The position numbers and the translations under genes are program-made. Positions 1 through 4,521 of a stretch of DNA of 6,287 nt are shown piece by piece. Within the stretch, counting starts at the first letter, position 1, and each line of letters starts with the position of its first letter. Location: contig CAMBID010000051.1 in the NCBI GenBank assembly GCA_945867445.1, positions 1 to 6,287 on the forward strand. The letters run 5' to 3'. A model generated the notes under the pieces. That model did no database searches. It saw only the letters and a list, made by a program, of their open reading frames with translations, and was not told where the DNA came from. The DNA comes from an uncultured Clostridia bacterium. GTDB taxonomy: Bacteria > Bacillota > Clostridia > Oscillospirales > Oscillospiraceae.

Positions 1-64
1 CCCCGGCCGGGGGCGTTTCCCAATGGAGAAATCGGATGAAAAAGAACGCAGGAGGTAATATCAC
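1..64 (+). other. Window-edge leader of the panE-like gene; no complete gene
   Basis: The window opens with the perfect palindrome CCCCGGCCGGGG (1-12), followed by an AG-rich stretch carrying a strong Shine-Dalgarno sequence AGGAGGT at 50-56. All three forward frames are open from the window edge to stops at 37-39, 56-58 and 66-68, so the tail of an upstream gene could lie here. The frame ending at 66-68 would overlap the next start as ATGA. The short length gives no way to choose between them, and no promoter is convincing. Confidence 0.3.
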
Positions 65-988
65 ATGAAAATCGGATTCCTGGGCTGCGGCGCCATGGGC
101 AGCATCTACGCCGGCAACCTCACCAAGGCCCATGAGGTCTACATCTTCGACGCCATGCCCGCCGTGTGCGAGGCCGTGAACACCACCGGCATCACCATCG
201 ACGAGCCCGACGGCACCACGAAGGTCTATCACCCCGTCATCGCCACCACCGACCCCAGCACCATCGGCGAGATGGACATTATGATCGTCTTCGTCAAGTA
301 TCTTTTCCTGGAGAGCGCCCTTGAAAAGTGCAAGACCATGATCGGGCCCCACACCATTGTCCTCTCCCTGCAGAACGGCATCGGTAACTACGATGAGATC
401 GCCAAGGTGGTCCCCGAGAAGCAGATCTGCTGCGGCACCACCGCCCACGGCGCCACCAACCTGGGCCCGGGCCACTCCCGCCACACCGGCGTGGGCATCA
501 CCAACGTGGGCACCATCAAGGGCGGTCATGAGAGCGCCGAGAAGGTGGCGGAGGCCCTGCGGGCCGGCGGCTTCGAGGTCAGCGTGCAGGAGAACGTGAT
601 GCAGCTCATCTGGCACAAGCTCTTCGCCAACATCGCCATCAACGCCATCACCGCCCTGCTGGACGTCACCAACGGCACCGTCGCCGAGAACGAGCACGAG
701 CGCCATCTCGCCGAGAAGATGGTCCGGGAGGCCGTGGCCGTGGCCAACGCCACCGGCTGCTCCTTCGATGTGGAGGCCGAGCTGAAGAACGCCTTCGACA
801 TCGCCCTGGCCACCGGCACCAACCGCTCCTCCATGCTCCAGGACGTCACCCGCAAGGGCATCACCGAGATCAAGATCATCAATGGCGCCGTGGTGAAGGA
901 GGGCAAGGCCGCCGGCATCCCCACCCCCTACAACGAGGCCATCGTGGACCTGATCCTGGCTAAGCAGGACAGCTACCTCCAGAAGTAA
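65..988 (+). CDS. Ketopantoate reductase family protein (2-dehydropantoate 2-reductase, PanE/ApbA-like)
   Basis: A 307-residue NAD(P)H-dependent oxidoreductase of the PanE/ApbA family. The classical member reduces 2-dehydropantoate to pantoate in cytosolic pantothenate/CoA synthesis. Seen: an N-terminal Rossmann fold with the nucleotide loop GCGAMG (residues 7-12); the C-terminal helical domain with the family core WHKLFAN (183-189), whose Lys185 matches the catalytic lysine; and SSML (255-258) followed by TEI with Glu268 and the ING/GIPTP block (272-288), matching the substrate-binding side. Length is normal for the family. The start is set by AGGAGGT at 50-56, and an in-frame TAA at 56-58 rules out a longer protein. 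The second Rossmann strand ends in Asp29, which in this fold usually favours NADH over NADPH. No panB, panC or panD is adjacent, and many genomes carry several paralogues acting on other 2-keto acids, so the substrate is not certain and I give no symbol. The gene is alone in its transcript, closed by the terminator just downstream. Confidence 0.88.
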   Translation: MKIGFLGCGAMGSIYAGNLTKAHEVYIFDAMPAVCEAVNTTGITIDEPDGTTKVYHPVIATTDPSTIGEMDIMIVFVKYLFLESALEKCKTMIGPHTIVLSLQNGIGNYDEIAKVVPEKQICCGTTAHGATNLGPGHSRHTGVGITNVGTIKGGHESAEKVAEALRAGGFEVSVQENVMQLIWHKLFANIAINAITALLDVTNGTVAENEHERHLAEKMVREAVAVANATGCSFDVEAELKNAFDIALATGTNRSSMLQDVTRKGITEIKIINGAVVKEGKAAGIPTPYNEAIVDLILAKQDSYLQK

Positions 989-1002
989 ACGAGCCAAACC
1001 GC

Positions 1003-1037
1003 AAAAAGGACAGGCGCTTTCGCGTCTGTCCTTTTTG
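1003..1037 (+). terminator. Intrinsic terminator of the panE-like gene, probably bidirectional
   Basis: A 15-bp stem (1003-1017 with 1022-1036, one G-T wobble at 1014/1025) closes a TTTC loop. The left arm starts with five A and the right arm ends with five T, then GTTATG. It lies 14 bases after the stop codon. Because the A and T runs are symmetric, the minus-strand transcript also ends its hairpin in five U, so the element can stop transcripts arriving from 1040 and above on the minus strand. Confidence 0.88.
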
Positions 1038-1065
1038 TTATGCCATATATCAGGAGAAGCGAAAG

Positions 1066-1092
1066 GCAGCGATGGGGGCGGCCCATCGCTGC
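1066..1092. repeat. Perfect 11-bp inverted repeat (hairpin)
   Basis: GCAGCGATGGG at 1066-1076 pairs perfectly with CCCATCGCTGC at 1082-1092 around a 5-base GGCGG spacer. It has no T-run on either side, so it is not a normal terminator. It lies inside the predicted minus-strand RNA and would form its penultimate stem-loop. Confidence 0.75.
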
Positions 1093-1229
1093 ATTCCGGA
1101 AAAGAGATGAAAAAGAAAAGAGAAAACGCGTGGAAAGAGGGAAGGACAGTTCCGCTGCCTCCCCGGAAGGAGGGGCGCGGAGAGCGGACCGCCGGCGGCA
1201 CTTCCGGCCAGGACCCTTCCTTTGTGAAA

Positions 1230-1258
1230 CTTATATCACACTATGGGGCGTCTGTCAA
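1230..1258 (-). promoter_or_regulatory. Near-consensus sigma-A promoter on the minus strand with extended -10
   Basis: Read on the minus strand, TTGACA (1258-1253) is followed by exactly 17 bases and then TATAAG (1235-1230), preceded by TGA (1238-1236), an extended -10. That is 11 of 12 matches to the sigma-A consensus, the best promoter in the window. Upstream of -35 (1259 to about 1299) the sequence is A/T-rich with A- and T-tracts, like an UP element. The -10 sits inside the inverted repeat TGTGA-N8-TCACA (1223-1240), a possible operator. Expected start is A1223 or A1222. No minus-strand gene explains it, hence the predicted RNA. Confidence 0.7.
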
Positions 1259-1333
1259 CGTCAAATTGTTAAAACTTTAGCGTTAATTTTTTGTCGAATT
1301 GTGCAGGATGACGCAAACCCGAGAAAATGGCAG

Positions 1334-1382
1334 GAAAACCGGCATTTTCCCCGGGAAAACCGCCCTATCCGGGAGAAAACCG
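1334..1382. repeat. Three GAAAACCG direct repeats spaced 20-21 bp, with embedded palindrome
   Basis: GAAAACCG occurs at 1334-1341, 1355-1362 and 1375-1382; the start-to-start distances are 21 and 20 bp, about two helical turns. A degenerate copy GAAAATGG lies at 1323-1330. The palindrome TTTTCCC-C-GGGAAAA (1345-1359) overlaps the middle copy. The array ends 12 bases before the -35 of the predicted promoter of the next gene, where an activator or repressor could bind. No protein is identified. Confidence 0.5.
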
Positions 1383-1394
1383 GCGCTCTGCCTC

Positions 1395-1423
1395 TTGCCC
1401 TTTGGCAAAAAAGATGGTAGGCT
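1395..1423 (+). promoter_or_regulatory. Candidate promoter of the HAD phosphatase gene
   Basis: TTGCCC (1395-1400), a 17-base spacer and TAGGCT (1418-1423) preceded by TGG (1415-1417, extended -10). Each hexamer matches only 3 of 6, so support comes from the spacing, the TGn and the position 41 bases before the start codon. An inverted repeat TTGCC-N4-GGCAA (1395-1408) covers the -35. Confidence 0.42.
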
Positions 1424-1464
1424 GGTGGCATCACGAAAACGATTTCTTTTCAGGAGGACCCCAT

Positions 1465-2133
1465 ATGGACCGCATCCTGCTCTTTGACTTGGACGGCACG
1501 CTGACGGATTCCCGGGAGGGCATCGTGCGGTGCGTCCGCTATGCCCTGGAAAAGCGGAACCGCCCCATTCCCCCGGAGGACACCCTTCTGCGCTTCATCG
1601 GCCCGCCGCTGGAGGATTCCTTCCGGCGGTACTGCGGCCTGACGGGGGAGGAGGCGGAGGAGGCCGTCCGCCTCTACCGGGAGCGCTACGCCCCCATCGG
1701 CCTCTATGAAAACCGTCCGGCTCCGGGGCTTGCGGACTACTGCCGGCGGTGGAAGGCGGAGGGCTGCCGCCTGGCCCTGGCCTCCTCCAAATCGGAGGCC
1801 ATGTGCGTGAAGGTTTGTGAGCGCTTCGGCTTCTCCGGGTCCCTGGAGGTCATTGCCGGCAGCCGCCCCGGCAGCGGCATGACCAAGGCCGACGTCATCC
1901 GGGAGTGCATGGCGCGGATGCAGCTCACGGAGGAGGACAAGCGCCGGACCCTCATGGTGGGGGACCGGAAGTTCGACGTGGAGGGCGCGGCGGAGTGCGG
2001 CCTTCCCTGCGTGGGAGTGGAGTTTTTCGGCTACGCCGAACCCGGCGAGCTGAAAGCCGCCGGCGCCGTGGCCGTGGTGAAGACCGCGGCGGAGCTGGAC
2101 GCCTATCTCCGGAGCTGCGCCTGCCCTGGGTGA
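1465..2133 (+). CDS. HAD-family phosphatase (Gph-like; phosphoglycolate phosphatase or 5'-nucleotidase type)
   Basis: A 222-residue cytosolic HAD hydrolase, subfamily IA. All four HAD motifs are visible: FDLDGT with nucleophile Asp8 and acid Asp10; Ser107 in LALASS; Lys141 in MTKAD; and VGDRKFD with Asp167 and Asp171 for Mg2+. The residues between about 15 and 90 form the small helical cap, including [10 protein letters not shown] (44-53). The IGPP and GDRKxD signatures and the late GVEFFGY segment resemble the group annotated as 5'-nucleotidase/Gph-like phosphatase rather than beta-phosphoglucomutase. The start ATG is fixed by AGGAGG (1452-1457) seven bases upstream and by FDLDGT beginning at residue 7. 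A longer in-frame reading from 1327 would add 46 residues unlike the family. It ends only 13 bases before the deoC promoter and has no terminator of its own, so read-through into the deo operon is likely. With DeoD and DeoC next door, dephosphorylation of (deoxy)nucleotides is an attractive but unproven role. Confidence 0.9.
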   Translation: MDRILLFDLDGTLTDSREGIVRCVRYALEKRNRPIPPEDTLLRFIGPPLEDSFRRYCGLTGEEAEEAVRLYRERYAPIGLYENRPAPGLADYCRRWKAEGCRLALASSKSEAMCVKVCERFGFSGSLEVIAGSRPGSGMTKADVIRECMARMQLTEEDKRRTLMVGDRKFDVEGAAECGLPCVGVEFFGYAEPGELKAAGAVAVVKTAAELDAYLRSCACPG

Positions 2134-2146
2134 AAGCGCCTGCCCC

Positions 2147-2175
2147 TTGCAAGGACGGGAAAACTTTGCTACAAT
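2147..2175 (+). promoter_or_regulatory. Promoter of the deoC-deoD operon, with -35 palindrome
   Basis: TTGCAA (2147-2152), a 17-base spacer and TACAAT (2170-2175), with TG at 2167-2168 giving an extended -10 (TGC). The hexamers match at 4 and 5 of 6. Transcription should start near 2182, leaving a 5' leader of about 220 nt. The -35 is embedded in the perfect palindrome CCTTGCAAGG (2145-2154), which may be an operator. It begins 13 bases after the HAD stop codon. Confidence 0.72.
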
Positions 2176-2185
2176 AATGCTTGCG

Positions 2186-2210
2186 GAAGAAACCGCCTTG
2201 CGGTTTCTTC
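2186..2210. repeat. Perfect 11-bp hairpin at the start of the deoC leader
   Basis: GAAGAAACCGC (2186-2196) pairs with GCGGTTTCTTC (2200-2210) around a three-base CTT loop. The next base begins a second stem, GCGCGGC (2211-2217) with GCCGCGC (2222-2228), so the two hairpins abut without a gap. Confidence 0.75.
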
Positions 2211-2228
2211 GCGCGGCGGTGGCCGCGC

Positions 2229-2270
2229 AATTCCATAAAAACGGCTCCTTTGCGCCGCTTTTATGGAATT
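2229..2270. repeat. Long hairpin, 12 bp plus 4 bp, in the deoC leader
   Basis: AATTCCATAAAA (2229-2240) pairs perfectly with TTTTATGGAATT (2259-2270). After one A/C mismatch, CGGC (2242-2245) pairs with GCCG (2254-2257), leaving the loop TCCTTTGC. The A/T-rich lower stem stands out against the surrounding GC-rich sequence. It directly abuts the hairpin ending at 2228. Confidence 0.75.
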
Positions 2271-2285
2271 CAGCCATTGCTGCAA

Positions 2286-2324
2286 TGCGTATTTCCACGG
2301 GAGCGGCGCAGCGCTCCCTACGCA
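2286..2324. repeat. Bulged 13-bp hairpin in the deoC leader
   Basis: TGCGTA (2286-2291) pairs with TACGCA (2319-2324) and GGGAGCG (2299-2305) with CGCTCCC (2312-2318). A one-sided bulge TTTCCAC (2292-2298) separates the two helices on the 5' side. The loop is GCGCAG. The lower stem competes with CATTG-CTG-CAATG (2275-2287), so two alternative folds are possible. Confidence 0.6.
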
Positions 2325-2401
2325 CTACAATACAACCATTCCCTGTCCCTGGGAGAGAGACAGGCTGGCCCCGGATTTCCGGGGCGGGAAGGAGAGATCC
2401 C

Positions 2402-3064
2402 ATGGACGTGAAAGACATCCTCTGCCGCTGCGACCATACCCTCCTGACCCAGGGCGCCACCTGGGCGGAGATCCGGGCCCTGTGCGATGACGGCGTGAAG
2501 TACGGCTGCGCCAGCGTCTGCATCCCGGCAAGTTATGTCGCCCGGGCGGCGGAGTACCTGCACGGAAGGCTCCCGGTCTGCACCGTCATCGGGTTCCCCA
2601 ACGGCTACTCCACCACCGCCGCCAAGTGCTTTGAGGCCCGGGACGCCGTGGAAAACGGGGCTGACGAGATCGACATGGTGATCAATATCGGCTGGGCCAA
2701 GGACGGCCGCTGGGACGATCTCCTCTCGGAGATCCAAGCGGTGAAGGCTGCCTGCGGCGGGCGCATCCTGAAGGTCATCCTGGAGTGCTGCCTCCTGACG
2801 GAGGAGGAGAAGATCCGCCTCTGTGAGGTCGTCACCGAAAGCGGGGCGGACTTCATCAAGACCTCCACCGGCTTTGGCGGCGGCGGCGCCACGAGGGAGG
2901 ATGTGGCCCTGATGGCCGCCCACGTGGGCCCCGGTGTGGCCATCAAGGCCGCCGGCGGCATCGCGACCTTGCAGGATGCCGAGGATTTCATTGCCCTGGG
3001 CGCTTCCCGCCTTGGCACCAGCCGGGTGGTGAAGGCCGTGAAGGCCCTGGAAGCCGCCGAGTGA
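2402..3064 (+). CDS. deoC: Deoxyribose-phosphate aldolase DeoC
   Basis: A 220-residue class I aldolase of the cytosol that splits 2-deoxy-D-ribose 5-phosphate into acetaldehyde and glyceraldehyde 3-phosphate, the last step of deoxynucleoside breakdown. The TIM-barrel signatures are all present: CDHTLL (10-15), VIGFPNG (62-68), ADEIDMV (87-93) with Asp91, FIKTSTGF (151-158) with the Schiff-base Lys153, and IKAAGGI (181-187) with the second catalytic Lys182. GASRLGTS (200-207) forms the phosphate-binding end. Length is normal for the short bacterial form. The start is the ATG seven bases after AAGGAG (2389-2394). An in-frame extension back to 2147 runs through the promoter and hairpins and is rejected. 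It is first in an operon with deoD (63-base gap with its own hairpin) and a flavoprotein gene. Regulation probably acts at the promoter palindrome and possibly through the structured leader. Confidence 0.95.
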   Translation: MDVKDILCRCDHTLLTQGATWAEIRALCDDGVKYGCASVCIPASYVARAAEYLHGRLPVCTVIGFPNGYSTTAAKCFEARDAVENGADEIDMVINIGWAKDGRWDDLLSEIQAVKAACGGRILKVILECCLLTEEEKIRLCEVVTESGADFIKTSTGFGGGGATREDVALMAAHVGPGVAIKAAGGIATLQDAEDFIALGASRLGTSRVVKAVKALEAAE

Positions 3065-3085
3065 TGCCCCAAACCCCATAGACCC

Positions 3086-3103
3086 GCGGCTCCCCGGAGC
3101 CGC
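3086..3103 (+). other. Intercistronic hairpin between deoC and deoD
   Basis: GCGGCTC (3086-3092) and GAGCCGC (3097-3103) form a perfect 7-bp GC-rich stem with loop CCCG. The following sequence is CCAAAAATAAAAGGAGG, with no T-run, so it should not terminate on the + strand. It may block 3' exonucleases or set different deoC and deoD message levels. It ends 11 bases before AGGAGG (3115-3120). Confidence 0.6.
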
Positions 3104-3127
3104 CCAAAAATAAAAGGAGGAAAAACT

Positions 3128-3850
3128 ATGTCCACTCCCCATAACAGCGCCGCCAAGGGCGAGATCGCCAAGACCGTCCTCATGCCCGGCGATCCTCTCC
3201 GGGCCCAGTTCATTGCCGAGACCTTCCTGACCGATGCCAAGCTGGTCAACAACGTCCGTGGCATTCACGGCTACACCGGCACCTACCAGGGCGTTCCCGT
3301 CAGCGTCATGGCCTCCGGCATGGGCATGCCCTCCATGGGGATCTACTCCCACGAACTCTTCGCCTTCTACGATGTGGAGAACATCATCCGCATCGGCTCC
3401 GCCGGAGCCATGACCGCCAAGCTCAAGCTCCGGGACGTGGTGGCCGCCCAGGGCGCCTGCACCAATTCCAACTACCTGGCACAGTTCGGCATGCCCGGTG
3501 TCTTCGCCCCCATCGCGGACTTTACCCTGCTGGAGACCGCCGTGGCCATCGCCCGGGAGAAGGGCGTCCGGATGCCCGTGGGCAACGTCCTCTCCTCCGA
3601 CGTCTTCTATGACGCCTCCGGCAAGTCCATGGACTGGGCCAGGATGGGCGTCCTCTGCGCCGAGATGGAGACCGCCGCTCTCTACGCCAACGCCGCGTTC
3701 CTGGGCAAGCGGGCCCTGAGCCTTCTCACCATTTCCGACAGCATCGTCACCGGCGAGGAGCTCCCCGCCGAGGACCGCCAGACCACCTTCACACAGATGA
3801 TGGAGATCGCCCTGGGCGTGGCCGTGGCCATGGCCGGAAAGGCAGGCTGA
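3128..3850 (+). CDS. deoD: Purine nucleoside phosphorylase, DeoD type
   Basis: A 240-residue member of the hexameric DeoD family (E. coli enzyme 239 residues). It converts purine ribo- and deoxyribonucleosides plus phosphate into free base and (deoxy)ribose 1-phosphate. Matches to E. coli DeoD run end to end: TPH with His5 reaching the neighbouring subunit; MPGDPLRA (19-26) with phosphate-binding Gly21 and Arg25; NNVRG with Arg44; IIRIGSAG (86-93) with Arg88 and Ser91; EMET (179-182) for ribose binding; SDSI (203-206) with Asp204, the base protonator; and DRQTTF (216-221) with Arg217. No key residue is missing. The start follows AGGAGG (3115-3120) by seven bases. It lies between deoC and the flavoprotein gene, whose GTG start is four bases beyond its stop. 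DeoD makes deoxyribose 1-phosphate; the phosphopentomutase needed to feed DeoC is not in this window. Confidence 0.95.
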   Translation: MSTPHNSAAKGEIAKTVLMPGDPLRAQFIAETFLTDAKLVNNVRGIHGYTGTYQGVPVSVMASGMGMPSMGIYSHELFAFYDVENIIRIGSAGAMTAKLKLRDVVAAQGACTNSNYLAQFGMPGVFAPIADFTLLETAVAIAREKGVRMPVGNVLSSDVFYDASGKSMDWARMGVLCAEMETAALYANAAFLGKRALSLLTISDSIVTGEELPAEDRQTTFTQMMEIALGVAVAMAGKAG

Positions 3851-3854
3851 GACC

Positions 3855-4475
3855 GTGAAAGTCCTCCTCCTCAACGGCAGCCCCAACCAGCACGGCTGTA
3901 CCGACGCCGCCCTGAGTGAGGTGGAAGCCCAGCTTCATCGGGAAGGCATCGGGACCGAGCGGTACTGGGTGGGCCGCCAGCCTGTCCCCGGCTGCATCGC
4001 CTGCAACCGCTGCGCGGAGACCGGCCGCTGCGCCTTTGACGACGGCGTCAACGATCTCATAGCCCGGGCGAAGGAGTTCGACGCTCTGGTGGTGGGCTCC
4101 CCGGTGTACTACGCCGGGCCCTCCGGGCAGATCCGCTGCTTTCTGGACCGTCTCTTCTATGCGGGCGGCGCCGCCTTTACCGGAAAACCCGGCGCGGCGG
4201 TGGTCTCCTGCCGACGGGGCGGCGCCAGCAGCGCCTTTGACCAGCTGAATAAGTACTTCACCATCTCCAACATGCCGGTGGTCCCCTCCCAGTACTGGAA
4301 TCAGGTCCACGGCCGCACCCCCGACGAGGTTCGCCAGGACCTGGAGGGTCTCCAGACCATGCGCACCCTGGCCGCAAACCTTGCCTGGATGCTCCGCTGC
4401 AGAGAAGCCGGCGCCAGGGCCGGCGTCCAGCCTCCACAGTACGAGCCGGGCATTGCCACGAATTTCATCCGCTGA
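3855..4475 (+). CDS. Flavodoxin-fold NAD(P)H:FMN oxidoreductase with a CxxCxxCx5C iron-sulfur-flavoprotein-like motif
   Basis: A 206-residue cytosolic protein of the NADPH-dependent FMN reductase superfamily. Seen: strand 1 and FMN phosphate loop LLNGSPNQHGCT (5-16); FMN-ring loop VVGSPVYYAGPS (79-90); and CFLDRLFY (95-102), typical of the family. Between the first two lie Cys47, Cys50, Cys53 and Cys59 in the compact spacing CxxCxxCx5C. In archaeal iron-sulfur flavoproteins (Isf) this spacing holds a 4Fe-4S cluster. Many bacterial relatives with a similar motif are annotated only as flavodoxin family proteins, so cluster binding is inference. The start is GTG at 3855, four bases after the deoD stop, giving MKVLLLNGSP exactly at the fold start. 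The ribosome-binding site is weak (AGG 3844-3846), suggesting translational coupling to deoD. As last gene of the deo operon its electron acceptor is unknown. Confidence is high for the fold and low for the substrate. Confidence 0.85.
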   Translation: MKVLLLNGSPNQHGCTDAALSEVEAQLHREGIGTERYWVGRQPVPGCIACNRCAETGRCAFDDGVNDLIARAKEFDALVVGSPVYYAGPSGQIRCFLDRLFYAGGAAFTGKPGAAVVSCRRGGASSAFDQLNKYFTISNMPVVPSQYWNQVHGRTPDEVRQDLEGLQTMRTLAANLAWMLRCREAGARAGVQPPQYEPGIATNFIR

Positions 4476-4483
4476 AGCATGGA

Positions 4484-4521
4484 AAGCAGGCGGGCCGCCC
4501 CGGGCGGCCCGCCTGCTTGTT
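4484..4521 (+). terminator. Intrinsic terminator of the deoC-deoD operon
   Basis: A perfect 16-bp GC-rich stem (4484-4499 with 4503-4518) closes a three-base CCG loop and begins eight bases after the last stop codon. The right arm ends in CTT and is followed by GTTCC, so the T-run is short and interrupted; stem strength carries the call. Confidence 0.8.

Larger units (their letters stand above)
1003..1223 (-). ncRNA. Predicted structured small RNA (about 220 nt), unassigned family
   Basis: Inferred transcript from the minus-strand promoter at 1258-1230, starting near A1223 and ending in the bidirectional terminator. No convincing reading frame with a ribosome-binding site is seen on this strand. 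The 5' part can pair extensively: GGAAGG (1220-1215) with CCTTCC (1145-1140), and CCGGAAG (1207-1201) with CTTCCGG (1169-1163). Alternative pairings exist, such as TCCGCT with AGCGGA. Next comes a pyrimidine-rich, probably unpaired tract (about 1140-1098), then a perfect 11-bp hairpin (1092-1066), then the terminator hairpin. The minus strand carries CCTCCTT at 1173-1167, complementary to a Shine-Dalgarno sequence. It has no clear match to the SRP RNA signature or to tmRNA. A 6S-like rod is conceivable but unsupported. Known: A/T-rich sequence upstream of a consensus promoter is common for stable RNAs. That this one is transcribed is inference. Confidence 0.45.
2177..2324. mobile_element. Possible small non-coding repeat element (MITE-like) inserted in the deoC leader
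   Basis: The 8-mer CTACAATA occurs at 2169-2176 and again at 2325-2332, exactly bracketing 148 bases made almost wholly of hairpins, as a target-site duplication would. The ends are weakly inverted: the left end reads TGCTTGCGGA from 2178, and the right end on the opposite strand reads TGCGTAGGGA, sharing TGCnTnnGGA. Removing one repeat plus the insert would leave the -10 intact and a leader of about 70 nt. An 8-mer repeat in a region this size is not rare by chance, so this is only a hypothesis; native leader structure is the alternative. Confidence 0.28.
2182..2384 (+). other. Highly structured 5' leader of deoC (array of hairpins)
   Basis: From the predicted transcription start to just before the ribosome-binding site the leader is nearly continuous inverted repeat: 2186-2210 (11 bp, loop CTT), 2211-2228 (7 bp), 2229-2270 (12 bp, one mismatch, 4 bp), 2275-2287 (5 bp, competing with the next), 2286-2324 (13 bp with a 7-base bulge), 2342-2364 (6 bp) and 2369-2384 (6 bp, loop ATTT). 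The last ends four bases before AAGGAG (2389-2394). No hairpin is followed by a clean T-run, so simple termination is not obvious. I cannot match it to a known riboswitch. It may be a cis-regulatory RNA or an inserted repeat. Confidence 0.5.

Noticed and set aside
1035..1464. Small + strand reading frames (62-126 codons) in the panE-HAD gap
   Set aside because: No good ribosome-binding site at their starts, Arg/Gly/Lys-rich composition, and they cross the hairpin, the promoters and the repeat array.
1327..1464. N-terminal extension of the HAD gene by 46 residues
   Set aside because: The family begins a few residues before FDLDGT. A clear AGGAGG precedes the ATG at 1465, and the extension would cover the candidate promoter.
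2326..2331. Second TACAAT as a -10 for deoC
   Set aside because: No -35 at 16-18 bases upstream (only GC-rich hairpin sequence) and no TGn.
2182..2384. CRISPR array or known riboswitch in the deoC leader
   Set aside because: The hairpins differ in sequence with no direct-repeat/spacer pattern, and I recognise no conserved core of a purine, THF or other riboswitch.
2147..2401. N-terminal extension of deoC by 85 residues
   Set aside because: The extension covers the promoter and hairpin leader and has no DeoC homology. ATG 2402 has a proper AAGGAG.
1450..2523. Minus-strand reading frame of 357 codons opposite the HAD gene
   Set aside because: Shadow of the HAD gene and the start of deoC. It runs through the promoter and hairpin region and has no recognisable motif.
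2318..3886. Minus-strand reading frame of 522 codons opposite deoC and deoD
   Set aside because: Antisense shadow of two well-supported genes, with Gly/His-rich content and no family resemblance.
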